Counted from the stretch's first letter, positions 33,425 to 43,960 are shown. The stretch is 64,000 nucleotides of DNA from Catonia carolina (GCA_035578175.1 JAQMRL010000008.1:64419541-64483540); one strand, 5' to 3'. Notes: generated from the sequence alone by a model not told the origin. Numbers and translations: made by a program.

Positions 33425-34039
33425 TTTCTCGTTACGAAACGTTAGTGGAAAACGTTGTAGGCCCCTACTTACGTAACAACGGTACAATTTTTTAAGAAAA
33501 TCAGTTGATTACTCTTATACAGGGCGATTCACGAAGATATGCAGAAACTTTAGGAGCTCATTGTACATGTAAAAATAATGAAAAAAGTTCATATAAACAT
33601 GGGTCCGGAAATGCTTTTCCGAGTTACGGCTAGCGAAAGTTTCGCCTGGATTTCAGCTCACCAGGTGAAATGAGGTCTTCCTGGAATTCTGGTAAGGTAG
33701 ATTAAGGGGCGAATTCAATCATTTCTTATGGTTTTTGATCTAATAAATTGAATAAAACAGGTCCCAGAACTGTAAGTTAAATAGTTTTTAAGAAAACCAG
33801 TGTCAAATGCAAAAAATGGAGTGAAAAACACATTTTTTCATCTTTGGGCAAGAATAACTTTGTTATTTCATCAAGAAACAGTTAAAATTTTTCAATAAAA
33901 CACGTAGAAAATTTTATTCTGAACAAACCGGTGTAAATTAAGTACACAGAAGAACGGCGTCACCAAGGTACGTAACAAAAACTTGGTTCGTTGGCGTTTA
34001 AATATCCCGATTATTGCGTTCAAAATCAAGAACTTAAAT
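33425..34039. other. Probable old interspersed repeat, unclassified
   Basis: 33,520-33,960 begins TACAGGGCGATTCACGAAG, a type of start common in dispersed arthropod repeats, and is GC-richer at first. Only one copy lies in this window, so the call rests on general resemblance. Confidence 0.25.
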
Positions 34040-34300
34040 ATTCCGAAGGTTCCTTGTTCAAATCCTAGTAAAGGTAGTTACTTTTATACGGATTCGAATG
34101 CTAGAAGGTGGTTACCGGTGTACTTTGATAGTTGGGGTTCAATTAACCATACTCTCTCAGGAATGGTCGACCTGAGTCTGTACAAGACTACACCTCATTT
34201 ACACGTCATACATATCATCCTCATCTCATTGGGTCATGGGGTTGCTTATTGTTCGGAATTGAACAGCTTGCAATGTACACACATTAGGGATTAAAAAAAA
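34040..34300 (+). repeat. SINE family C, copy 6
   Basis: Plus-strand copy from just before the B box (TTGTTCAAATCC) to the A-rich tail (AAAAAAAAATAT). The A-box end is lost. The 103-codon frame here is the SINE. Confidence 0.8.
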
Positions 34301-34443
34301 ATATATTCCAATTACCAATTCAGCAAACCGCTCTAATTTTCTCACTCATTATCAAGTAGCTCTTGTTTTACTCTTTTGTTCCACTACATAAAGGTATATG
34401 TACAAAATTAAATTTATTAGTATGAAAATATAAATTTTCCCTC
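34301..34443. other. Unique AT-rich sequence
   Basis: No feature recognised. Confidence 0.3.
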
Positions 34444-34514
34444 GTTTCCCTCCCTTGGAACTAGCAGATCGAGTGTAAATAATTTAACACTACGTACCTG
34501 TCTCTTATGAGCAA
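34444..34514 (-). repeat. SINE-like family B, copy 14 (head fragment)
   Basis: Only about 70 bp of the head survives, between GGAACTAGCAGATCGAG and CTTATGAGC. Confidence 0.65.
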
Positions 34515-34659
34515 AGCCCTTCGGTATTAATGGTCAACTTGATTAGTTTTTATTTTAGGATTCAGTGTTTCAGTTTCCAAGCAAAACTTTTCGTTTTTCG
34601 TATTTCAATCTTTCCCAGTCTGCATTAAAATTTACTTTGATAGCATTTGTTAAATATGT

Positions 34660-34770
34660 ATAAATGTTGAATCAGTCATTTTAGAAAGCCCATTAGTGAA
34701 AATTGTACAATTTTTTTCTTTAGTGGATTTTAGGATTGTGGTTGACAAGGAGCACAACAAATCGGTTAAG
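34660..34770. repeat. Family G end fragment
   Basis: TTGAATCAGTCATTTTAGAA followed by AGCCCATTAGTGAAAA is the family G terminus. The matching right end is not found, and AT-rich DNA follows to 35,060. Confidence 0.55.
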
Positions 34771-35065
34771 TTTACCATACTCCTCAGCTTTTTAAGTTTT
34801 CCCAATTTATTTCAGTTTTCATTAAGTTATTGAATATTTCAAATTGGATGAAAAATATTTATTTTGAATTAAATTTTTATTTAAGTATTTTATTAAATTT
34901 TGAAATATTTATGTAATATTATTGTAAGCTCAGGAAGTTTCATTTTTGAAATTGTTCATTTACTTCATATTGCATTTGAAACGTTAGAGATATCAGTCTT
35001 TAGGTTGGTACACGATCACAGGCTGTGAAAAAGAGGAGGGATAAGTACAGCCATATCTAGTACGT

Positions 35066-35160
35066 GGCCGGGCCGTTGGTGTAGTGGTCAGCATGACTGG
35101 CTTTTATGCTACAGGTTCTATTCCCGAGGGAAGAGGAATAAAAAACAAAAATTGTTAACA
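35066..35160 (+). repeat. SINE family E, copy 3
   Basis: tRNA-like head GTTGGTGTAGTGGTCAGCAT, with CTGGCTTTTATGC and a weakened B box (AGGTTCTATTCCC). The tail is short and A-rich. Confidence 0.65.
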
Positions 35161-35401
35161 TACTGCTATAATGAGACCCCTAACGCTAAACAGCACGATT
35201 ATATTATGTCTAAAGATCATAAATGTCCTACTTTAATTAAGAGCTCAACAATTAAAAAAATGTAGTTAATGCGTAAAAATACCGGGCACTTGGTCGTCCC
35301 GATAGAGTTTTTCAAGACTTCTGGCAACTCTACTTTTAGTAAAACAATTTATGCAAAACAGTCGAATGTAAACAAAACGTTTTTTTTATTTATATTAACA
35401 C
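35161..35401. other. Unique AT-rich sequence
   Basis: No feature recognised. Confidence 0.3.
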
Positions 35402-35412
35402 GATTTTCTCCT

Positions 35413-35760
35413 CATTGTGTAAGGTAATCAGCCAAAAGATTGGTTTGAACCTCTAGAGGCTTTAAATGGTAAAACGAGGAGTGAGTTGGTTTACTATTTC
35501 TTGCTCAATGAGTGGAAAATAAGCTTATCAGCATGCCAGGCTCTTTGAAAGCACCTACTTTCCACCCTGCTCGTGACACCTTCACTTCATTCACTACAGA
35601 GTCTTACTGTATAATGAAATTCATTACGCTCAGCGGAGATAACTCTGACTAGTGTCTTTTACACCTCTACTTCTGTTCTCAAATGCTTTAGTTATTTTTT
35701 GTAGCCCTGGAACTAGCAGATCAAGTACAAATAATTTAACACTCCCCCTGTCTGTTACGG
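35413..35760 (-). mobile_element. SINE-like family B, copy 13, with 11-bp target duplication
   Basis: GATTTTCTCCT flanks it at 35,402-35,412 and 35,761-35,771. Several internal deletions shorten it to 348 bp. Confidence 0.85.
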
Positions 35761-35771
35761 GATTTTCTCCT

Positions 35772-36519
35772 TATAAAGAAATAAACCTTATTACACGGTT
35801 CGTTACTGTGATATTTCAATTAATATTCTTGTTTTAATTATGTACGTCATTTCTGTAATTACGCATTAACTTGTTTTAGTAGTATAGATCTAAGTATTCC
35901 TTTAGTTTTATCAGACAGTGTGACTACCGAAAAGTTGTCATTATTCTTTCATTAGATATATAACCTATTCGCATTCTTTGTTCAAACTTGTGTTCGGAGT
36001 TCATTGAATACTTGAACTATCATCGTTTAAAAGTCCACCTGTAATCTAAGTAACGGTTCGTTCCATCTGTTTGAAATTGTAAAACTGTGTCCTCCGTTCT
36101 TAATTCTAAATAAAAAAATTTCTATGTTCTTAAGGAACTTTGTACATGTTTTTATGACATCATTAATTATGGATTTGTTAATTAACAGTGGATTATTTTA
36201 TTTTATAGTTTTGTATTCTGTTGATTCATTTGATAAACTATTTAATAAATTATTAAGAATTATTTATTAATATATTGTAAAAATATTCATGAAAATCGTA
36301 CTGTTCGGTTATACAATTCACCATTATGGTGTAATCCAGGCGCTTCCTCATTACCTGTATAATTTACTTACATAGGGGCGTACGTAAGGTGTGTGTCACT
36401 AACACTAATGTAACTTATTAGTGTGTAATTTTATTAATTATTTATAAATTGGAGTAAATATCTGTTAGTTGTAATTCAGTTGTTTTTTTTTATAAGAATT
36501 TAATTTAACGTTGCTAGAT
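35772..36519. other. Unique AT-rich sequence
   Basis: No feature recognised. Confidence 0.35.
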
Positions 36520-36639
36520 TAAACAACTTACGGAATGGTAGTAATAAGGGAAATGAGAAAGACACGATGGAGGAGGAGAAGAAAACCGTTAGTATTGAAA
36601 GAGGAGAAAGACGAAGTTCAAGAGAAAAGAGAATGTGAA

Positions 36640-36930
36640 AAAGGAGTGCGCGTGTTTGCGCATGCGCGAATGTGCTACATAGTAAGAGAGAAGGATTGGG
36701 TCAAACCATTTTACAGCCAAAGAGGGGGGTGGAAGCTTGTTGCTTAAGACTCTCTCTCTCTCCCGATGACGGTTCGAATATCGCCTGGGTGCGGCGTGCG
36801 AGCTTGCGAGTTAATGTGCGCGCGTTAGCTCGTGCTTGTAAACGCGCGTCGTCTGTGCGGCTTGAACCTTCAAGGTCGTACTTGGCCTTTTCGTTTTTCA
36901 TGACGTGGATCTCTCTCCCGTTTTGATGGC
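36640..36930. promoter_or_regulatory. CpG-rich patch with consensus NRF1 site
   Basis: TGCGCATGCGCG (36,657-36,668) is a full NRF1 consensus. Strongly CpG-bearing text (GGTGCGGCGTGCG, TGTGCGCGCG, AACGCGCGTCGTC) and a CTCTCTCTCTCCC tract follow, preceded by purine-rich DNA from 36,530. Overlapping open frames on both strands (36,535-36,934) come from the lack of stops in GC-rich DNA. A promoter is plausible; no splice donor and coding exon pair was found. Confidence 0.35.
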
Positions 36931-36935
36931 CCAAC

Positions 36936-37634
36936 TCCCCTTTTTGAGTGCATTAAAGTAAAAAGGGAAATTTATTGGGAATTTTTTCCCCGTTTTATGT
37001 TGGTAATATGGTTTCTGCTGAATGACTATATGCCTGTTTTTTTTATTTTATTATTATTACTACTACTATCTTTTTTTTAGTTAGGGAAAATTATTAATGG
37101 TTTTTTATTTTTTATTTTTTCTGATTAATTAAAATATCAATATTTTAATAATTTAAAAAAATGAATAACAAAACTGTATTAACTTTCATTTTAGCGTGTT
37201 TAAATTTTTATCCGCTTGAAATAATAAAGTAAAAAAGTAGAAAATTTCGATAAATTTAATAGCAACTCTTAAATTTAACATAGTGACTTAACATTAAGCT
37301 GACCGACAAATTGTATAATTTAATGTTCGATAGAATCTTGGATGGAAAATTATAATGATATTTAAACGAAACACTTTTTGAATTGAAAGTTTCAAGTACG
37401 CAGTTGCTAATTGATTTTGAACTCTATGAATTGTATCTGTTCATGTTGATAGTATTACATCATTGTTGTTGAGAGTATTACTTTGCATAATTTAATGATA
37501 AAAGAGTCTGATGAATTTCGTTATCTAAAATAAGAAATTAGTTTTTTAAGTAAAACAATATGAGTTGATTGCAGTTTATTTTTTAGTGATATTTCAATAT
37601 TTCTTTTATTACATGTATGATTATTCACGAGGAT
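36936..37634. other. Unique AT-rich sequence
   Basis: No feature recognised. Confidence 0.35.
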
Positions 37635-38204
37635 AATTCTGTACACCGGAGGTAAAGGGCACCAAGTCACAATTTGCTAATTTTACAGGAGAGCTAAATG
37701 AATGTTTTTTCTAAGTTTGTTTATCTAGCATTTTTTAATGAATGTTTTTAAACTTAATTTATAGGATTTTATTAATAATTTAAGACTTAAATACCCATTT
37801 CTCAAATTTTTAATTTTTTTCGTAGTTTTTGAATTACTGGACTTCGTGTCTTTTACTTCTGGGATAATTTTTTTTTTTAATTATTTTTGCTTTAAGTCAA
37901 AGCACTTAAATAAGTCTTGTGAGATTTTTCATGGAATCATACTGTAATGTAGGAGGTAAAAAGCACTGAGTGGGCATGATGCCTGAGAAATTAATAATAA
38001 TGCAAAGTAAAAAGCTACATGTCCATACAGTGCTCTTTATCTTGGTATTAAAATGGGACTTGGTGCCCTTTCCTACCAGCTAAATCCTAACTTATTAGGT
38101 GTAGGATACTTCTGAAAAGAGCACAAAAAGTTATATAGAAACATGGAAATAAGTCAATTTTGAAACAAATGGACTTGTCCCCTTTACCTCCGATGTACAG
38201 AATT
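37635..38204. mobile_element. Element H, fold-back type with repeated terminal motif
   Basis: The left end AATTCTGTACACCGGAGG and the right end CCTCCGATGTACAGAATT are inverted repeats of about 34 bp, including the GGTAAAGG / CCTTTACC part. The motif GGAGGTAAAGGGCACCAAG recurs inside in both orientations (about 37,845, 37,950 and 38,055), as in fold-back elements. Non-coding. Confidence 0.65.
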
Positions 38205-38914
38205 GAATCAGTCTTTTTAGAAAACGTATAAGTCAAATTTTTCCTCATTTTGTTTTTTTTTTATTTCATTTTGGACTAATTGAATGTAATCATATATTCC
38301 CTACAAAAGTCACCTTAGTGGGGCTTTCCTCAGTTAATATAATACTAACAAAATGTATTTTAAAAATTTTCTTTCAATTTAAGAAAACTTAAATAGATAT
38401 TATTTTGACGCTTCAGTACTACATTTCAGAGGAAGAGGTCATTGAAAGTTTCTATACAAATCTTTTTTGTGGATAATCATTGTTGGTGACCATAACGAAG
38501 AACCTGGGAGTTTCAGAAACCAAAATTTTTCTTGAAAATCAAGAATTTCAAATTTTATTTTTGTGAAAAGCTTCCTTAAGTCATTCATTTTAACTAGTGT
38601 GATACATTTTATTCATGTTATTGTACAATATAATTTTTTGTGGTTATTTAACAACTCATTTTGTACAGAAATAACATAAGTTAATTGGATCGTTTTTACT
38701 TTAGGAACACCACAAGTCAAAATTTTCTGCTTTTTTTACTTATGTGGTTTATTTACAAGAAAAATGAAGTATACACACTATATTGAAGAATACTACCCTT
38801 TACACAAATTATATTTTTAATAATTTTTTAGTAAATAAGGAAATAGTAGTTTTTAAGGCCCCCAACGTTAAATCTTTTTTGATTTGTGGGCTTTCTGAAA
38901 TGGCCGATTCAATT
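38201..38914. mobile_element. Family G DNA element, copy 2
   Basis: 714 bp, with AATTGAATC at the left and GATTCAATT at the right. The inverted ends extend about 35 bp (TTTTAGAAAACG / GGCTTTCTGAAATGG). It shares its order of internal blocks with the copy at 20,509. The left end touches element H, overlapping by the AATT shared with H's right end. Confidence 0.7.
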
Positions 38915-39394
38915 GTGTAAACTAGAGATGTCGTAGAACAATTTATAATAAATTGAAATTTAGTTGTAAATTCGTCGGATATGACAGTCTGAAAAGAAAA
39001 TTTGCGGTAAGTTATTGATATATTTTTTTTTAAATTGTAAACACAAGAATTAACATCTAAAAGAACAGGTCAATTAAAATTTTGAAAGAAAATTTTTCTG
39101 ATTGCCAGTATTTTGTATAAACGTTGTAGGTAGATGTAACTAAAATATCTGGGTTATCTCCGTTATTCATATTTTAAGAAAAATATGTCAGAATCGGTTG
39201 ATAGTACTATAATAGAAATAATATTTAGTATTAATACAAGGTAGAGTTACCTTCGTTTTACCCCGTAATCGTGACTGATCGTAATTAAAATTTCTTATTT
39301 TCCTAGGTATGACAGAAAATACTCAAGCTGATTTTCTAGAACTGTTAACTTTTCGTGGAGATGTAGTAATAATATTTAACGATTTAGGGTTGTT
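38915..39394. other. Unique AT-rich sequence
   Basis: No feature recognised. Confidence 0.3.
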
Positions 39395-39945
39395 ACCCTT
39401 TTTACACTTTAAGCGAAATTTATGGAAAATGTAATTGATTTTGGTTTTCTGTTTAACCCCTAAGGAACAAATTGCGGAATTTCAAACCACTAAGTCATTG
39501 GGAATTCAAAAATTAGTGATGAGCGAATGAGTGAGGACTTAAGAATTTATATAGAAATAAGTCAGTTAAAAATAATTTGTAAAATAATAATAAAGAAATA
39601 ACTTGTAATAATAAAGAAATACGCATGGCATAAAGAAGTACTGAATGACATGAAAGAACTGAACTTAACAGAACAAGACTCAATCGAACAATCACAGAAA
39701 TAGAAACAATCAAAGTCCACGACATCCGACTTACGACGCATGCACCTAAGGAAGCAGTCAGGGTTTGTTCAGAAGAAGTTCGCAAAAAGCGTTCGGAGAA
39801 CTTCAAAGAATACCATCGAAAACTGAAGGCTTTCAAGCTGACTAGAGAGGTCCATTGTGACTAAACAAGTAAAACAAAACGAAATAACAAAATATTGGAA
39901 TGGTTCAAGGTGTTCCATGTCGCCGAGGTAGCAATATTTAGTAGT
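39395..39945 (+). pseudogene. LINE 3' end, first of two related segments
   Basis: From about 39,632 it reads WHKEVLNDMKELNLTEQDSI, a typical LINE C-terminal tail, with a stop soon after. CACGACATCCGACTTACGAC and sequence up to 39,862 continue in other frames. The flanks (CCCCTAAGGAACAAATTGCG near 39,458 and CATGTCGCCGAGGTAGC near 39,916) both recur about 0.9 kb downstream. Confidence 0.6.
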
Positions 39946-39957
39946 AGTAGCGGGAGA

Positions 39958-40347
39958 TGCTCATAACAGGCAGGTGGAGTGTTAAATTATTTGCACTCGA
40001 TCTTCTAGTTACAAAGCTACAAGAAATAGTTATGTTTCTAATCACATGGTCAGCCAATATGACTGAAGTATGTAAAAACAGAAGAGGTAGAGGTGTAAAA
40101 TACACTAGTCAAGAGTTATGTCCTTTAAGAGAAATGAATTTCTTCATTATACAGCCAGACCGTGTGGTGAATGTAATGAAGGTGTCATTTAAAGGGTGAA
40201 ATGATATTCGGAGGGCCTAGTATGGTGATAAGCATAGTTTTTCATTTGTGAGGAAGGCAATTGTAATCCACCTTACTCCTTGTTTTACTTAGTAAAACCT
40301 CGGAGGTTCAAACCAGCCCTTCGGCTGATGATCTAAACAACAACACC
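39958..40347 (+). mobile_element. SINE-like family B, copy 15
   Basis: Complete plus-strand copy with an AAACAACAACACC tail. It lies between the two LINE-tail segments. Confidence 0.8.
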
Positions 40348-40349
40348 CT

Positions 40350-40770
40350 ATTTTATTACTCTTTAAGCGCAAGTTTGAGAAAAAGTAAATGATTTTGTTT
40401 TTCTGTTCAACCCCTAAGGAACAAATTGCGGAATTTCAACCCGCTAGGTCATTAGGAAGTTCAAGAATTGGTGATAAGCGAACTAGTGGAACTTCAGAAT
40501 TAATTATAGAAATAAGAGTGTAAAAAAATGAAATAATTTGTGTAATAATAATAGGCCGCCCCCGAAGCGTAGTGGTAGCGCGCTAACCTACAATGCAGAA
40601 GTTCCGGGTTCGATTCCGGCTAGGGTCTGGAAATTTTCACAAGTTAAAACCGACTGTTCTGTAACCCACCGCAGTCGCTAATAACCGAGCTGTTGATCCA
40701 ACTTTAAATGTAATTAGAAAACATATGGAACGGTTCAAGATGTCATGTCGCCGAGGTAGCTACAATCAGT
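40350..40770 (+). repeat. Second LINE-tail segment, interrupted by SINE D
   Basis: Repeats 39,412-39,595 (CCCCTAAGGAACAAATTGCG at 40,411) and the later CATGTCGCCGAGGTAGC (40,745) but lacks the coding part between them; a SINE D copy sits at that point instead. Confidence 0.65.
40554..40715 (+). mobile_element. SINE family D, copy 3 (best tRNA-like head)
   Basis: GAAGCGTAGTGGTAGCGCGC (A box) and GGGTTCGATTCC (perfect B box), followed by GGTCTGGAAATTTTCAC and the CGCAGTCGCTAATAACCG tail. A predicted pol III internal promoter is intact, so this copy could still be transcribed. Confidence 0.75.
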
Positions 40771-41049
40771 ATCAGGAAAAAATGGGATCGTAGAAAGTAG
40801 ATTGTAAAGATTTAAGAAGTCAATGACGGAAAAATTAATTTGATTAATTTTTAATTAATCAAGTAATACATTTGGGAATTATAAAATATCTACAGTATAG
40901 TCGCGGTAATCCAAACACGTAAGATATCCGACCTTTGCAGATTATCGAGTTGTGTGGATTATCGATGTCTACACTCTTAGATTTCGGCAATCAAATTCAA
41001 ATACGATATACTGTAGGATAAAAAATACAGATTTAACACAATTATTGAT

Positions 41050-41600
41050 GACACCTTTATTTGAAATCTTTTACAGTATTATTTTCATATAATTTTAAAA
41101 CAAACAATGGTAATTTGTGATTGCCAGTGCTGTTACTCCACGGTAAAAATGTTATAGGTTCTTTTGTAACTTTGAATCCAGCGGTAGTCTTTTCCCCCTT
41201 ATGAACTAAAGTTTTTCCAGGCAACATTTTCCAGTTCAATGCCGACTCATTTCCAGTGTAATCTTGATCTGCTATTAAATACCGGTTTTCTACTCCTAGA
41301 ATTTTGTTTATAAAATCGTCGATATCAGTAGATTTTTTTCACCGGTAACAGTTGACTGTCTAATACCGTACCGTTGTTTGAATTTGTCCAGCCAGCCTAT
41401 ACTGGCTTGAAAGTCGTCTTTCCCGGTCATTTTCTTGTAGAAAAACTTCGCCTTTGGATGAGAATTTCTCCACTGACCATAGATGCCCTGCTCTTTCTTG
41501 CAAAAACCATGAGTATAAAGCCCGCTCGGTATCAGGTTTACCTGCTGCTTTCAATGTTTTTCTTTTCAATGGCCCGCACTCCATTTATTAGATGTTTTTA
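41050..41600 (-). pseudogene. Tigger-like transposase fragment (CENP-B HTH plus start of DDE domain)
   Basis: Two frames join. The upstream one (41,584 to about 41,360) reads ALYSWFLQERAGHLWSVEKF, the CENP-B-type DNA-binding domain. The downstream one (about 41,290 to 41,057) reads YLIADQDYTGNESALNWKML then PGKTLVHKGEKTTAGFKVTK and NSTGNHKLPLFV, the first part of the DDE domain. The usual family motif around the first acidic residue is NADES; here the same place reads GNES, so the catalytic aspartate appears to be asparagine. The rest of the DDE domain is deleted, so it cannot be active. It binds its own inverted repeats in intact relatives. Confidence 0.85.
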
Positions 41601-41630
41601 AAGAATTTTTATAAATGGTATAAAAAAAAT

Positions 41631-42026
41631 TGTTGTTTAGGTCTTCAGCCGAAAGGCTGGTTTGAACCTGTAGAGGTTTTACTAAGTAAAACAAGGAGTG
41701 AGGTGCTTTATTATTGCCTTCCTCACTGAGTGGAAAAGTACGCTTGTCAGCATGCCGGGCCCTCTGAAAAGCACATATTTGCCACACTGCAAATGACACC
41801 TTCACTTTGTTCACCACAGGGTTTGGCTTTATAATGAAATTCATTACTTTCAGAGGAGATAACTCTGATTAGTGTCTTTTACACCTCTACCTATTATGTT
41901 CTTAAATGATTCAGTCATTTAATTGGCTGACCATGTGACAGAAACAGAACTATTTATTTATTTTAGCCCTGCAACAAACAGATTGAGTGTAAATAATTTG
42001 ACACTCAACCTGTCTGTTATGGGCTG
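41631..42026 (-). mobile_element. SINE-like family B, copy 16, nested in the Tigger-like element
   Basis: AAAAAAAAT at 41,622-41,630 and 42,027-42,035 flanks it. The insertion is younger than the DNA transposon. Confidence 0.85.
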
Positions 42027-42108
42027 AAAAAAAATCTAAAAACATGATCGTTAGGATTACTGGAGGTTTCGGTGTACCGGGGGTTCGGATTACCGCGACT
42101 ATACTGTA

Positions 42109-42545
42109 GTAACTTTACTTTTAACTAAATTGCATTGAGTTACGAAACATAATGTATATTTTGTTAAGGGTTTGTATTTGACTAAGGAGGGTGTGAGTGA
42201 TTGGGAGGGTTGGAAATTGTTCTTTGCTTGTGCATTTACCATACGAGGAGGATAATGGTATTGTATTATGCGACGCATTGTTATGAATGTACGGCGTGCC
42301 CATGGTACTTCACGCCTTAATCATTGATTTAATCGCACCTAGAAATTTAAAAATATTGGGAACTATATTTTTATAACCGTATATATGGTTTCTATTAGTT
42401 CATGCAAAAACGTGCTCTTTAATACGACCTATTACATTTCCATTATATTTTGGTCGTGAAAAACAGTAGAACATACGTAACCTCTAATTTTTGTTTAAAT
42501 AATGAATGAATTAAATAAATATGATTTACTACAGCAGTTTATTAC
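42109..42545. other. Unique AT-rich sequence
   Basis: No feature recognised. Confidence 0.3.
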
Positions 42546-42651
42546 TGACTCTTGACCTATATAAGCATATAGGTAAGGAAATTATTGTTTTCATGTCGAT
42601 TTTTCGAAATCGAATTTTTACCGGATGTATATGTTTTCAGGCCCTCTGAAC
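42546..42651 (+). mobile_element. Family A, copy 10 (5' fragment)
   Basis: Only the first 105 bp, up to GGCCCTCTGAACAC. The sub-terminal repeat is altered (CTCTTGACC). Confidence 0.7.
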
Positions 42652-42996
42652 ACACGCCGTTTGTTCTCTTCTCTCTGTACTAATATTCGTAAAATCTGCT
42701 ATTCCACGATTCCTTGATTTTTATCTGTAAATCTGTTTAAAAATGTCAGTGGAAAAAGAAAGTAGAAAAGTATTTATCGTATTTGAATCGGTATATATTT
42801 TCCGATTTTAGGTACATTTATAATAATTTTTGAAAATTATTATATTGATTAACAAATTTACTGTTACTAATAAATGAATATACACGTATAGGTAGATGTT
42901 TCTGTATATTGAATATAATTTACTACGTACGTTGTAGTATTGTTGGTAAATCCCATATCGATTAGTTTATGCGTTCAGCTGCAACATTTTGTATTA
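42652..42996. other. Unique AT-rich sequence
   Basis: No feature recognised. Confidence 0.3.
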
Positions 42997-42998
42997 TA

Positions 42999-43958
42999 CG
43001 AGGGTAGGCTGATAAGTAATGCACACATGCTTGTAGAAGACAACTAAATAAACTTCAGTAGCGCGCCTGGTGGCATGTGGAAGTACTATTTCTCCTCTAC
43101 AAGTCTGCGCAGTTTGAAGGCGTTGCTTTCATTCAGTTTGTTTTGAGTAGTGGAAGTATGGCGTCGTGTTCTGGTGCTATGTCAACGAGAATTAAACAAC
43201 GCGAATTGAACAACTTTTGAAGCGCTACCGTGACGAAGGAGACGACTTTCTTTTGAATATTGTGACGGGGGACGAGTCATGGGTTCATCATTACGATCCC
43301 GAAGAAAAAAGGCAGAGCGCTGAATATCGTCATCCACATTCTCCTGTTGTGAAAAAGTTCAAAACACAACCGTCCGCAAAAAAAATTCTTTTGACTGTGT
43401 TTTGGGATGCTCGCCGAGTTTATGTGACTGATTATCTGGAACGAGGGGCAACGGTAAATTCTGCTCAGTATATACAGACTCTGAAACACCTCCGACGTCG
43501 AGTTTGTCGTGTTAGAGGCAACCTGGCGCCAATAATTTTGCAACACGACAATGCTCGTCCACACACTTCGCGTGCAACTGGAGAGGCTCTGAGAAACCTG
43601 AAGTTTCAACCAATTTTACACCCTCCGTATTCTCCCGACCTTGCGCCTTGCGATTTTTATTTTTTTCCTCTACTGAAGAGAGACCTTAAGGGTAATCATT
43701 ACAGCTCGGACAATGAGGTGAAGGCAGCTATTGCGTCCTGGGTTCGAGGAAAGTCGGAAGAATTTTTCAGTGACGGAATGAAAAAACTTGTTAAACGTTG
43801 GGAGAAATGTGTAATGCTTAACGGTGACTATATTGAAAAATAAATAGATAATTTGGTAGGTTAAGATTTGTACTTTAATTTGTTATTTACCCCATCTTGC
43901 TATTTCTTTTTGTTCGTCTTCTACAAGCATGTGTGCATTACTTATCAGCCTACCCTCG
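42999..43958 (+). mobile_element. mariner element with perfect 43-bp inverted repeats
   Basis: 960 bp, bounded by TA at 42,997-42,998 and 43,959-43,960. The ends (42,999-43,041 and 43,916-43,958), starting CGAGGGTAGGCTGATAAG, are identical inverted copies. The transposase inside has lost its N-terminal part. Identical ends with a broken gene suggest recent movement driven by a transposase from elsewhere. Confidence 0.95.
43196..43843 (+). pseudogene. mariner transposase, N-terminally deleted (DD34D)
   Basis: An open frame of about 215 codons from after a TAA at 43,193 to the stop at 43,841-43,843. It has the first catalytic aspartate in TGDESWVHHYDPEEKRQS, the second in HDNARPH, and the third in SPDLAPCDFYFF, with 34 residues between the second and third, the mariner spacing. 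The frame ends near KRWEKCVMLNGDYIEK, the usual C-terminus. The family is normally about 345 residues; the roughly 130-residue paired HTH region that binds the inverted repeats is missing. A plausible start (ATG at 43,158, MASCSGAMSTRIKQ) is in another frame and stops early, so the deletion also shifted frame. A catalytic domain alone should not bind DNA ends. Confidence 0.93.
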
Positions 43959-43960
43959 TA

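Larger units (their letters stand above)
40893..42106 (-). mobile_element. Tigger/pogo-like DNA transposon, internally deleted
   Basis: The ends CAGTATAGTCGCGGTAATCC are perfect inverted repeats (24 bp with one mismatch, 40,893-40,916 and 42,083-42,106), flanked by TA at both sides (40,891-40,892 and 42,107-42,108), as in the pogo/Tigger branch of Tc1/mariner elements. On the minus strand a broken transposase lies at about 41,600-41,050, and a family B SINE is inserted at 41,631-42,026. Without that SINE the element would be about 0.8 kb, well short of an autonomous copy. Confidence 0.9.

Noticed and set aside
33983..34294. 103-codon frame repeated in several places of the window
   Set aside because: It is SINE family C translated; similar frames appear wherever the SINE lies.
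36535..36934. Three overlapping open frames with basic residues
   Set aside because: Explained by purine-rich and CpG-rich DNA lacking stop codons; none shows recognisable motifs.
39513..39836. 107-codon minus-strand frame
   Set aside because: It is the reverse strand of a LINE tail whose plus-strand frame has recognisable motifs.
40554..40625. Possible tRNA gene with perfect B box
   Set aside because: Continues into the SINE D body and tail, with no pol III terminator at the expected place and unpaired acceptor ends.
43277..43609. 110-codon minus-strand frame
   Set aside because: Antisense shadow of the mariner transposase.
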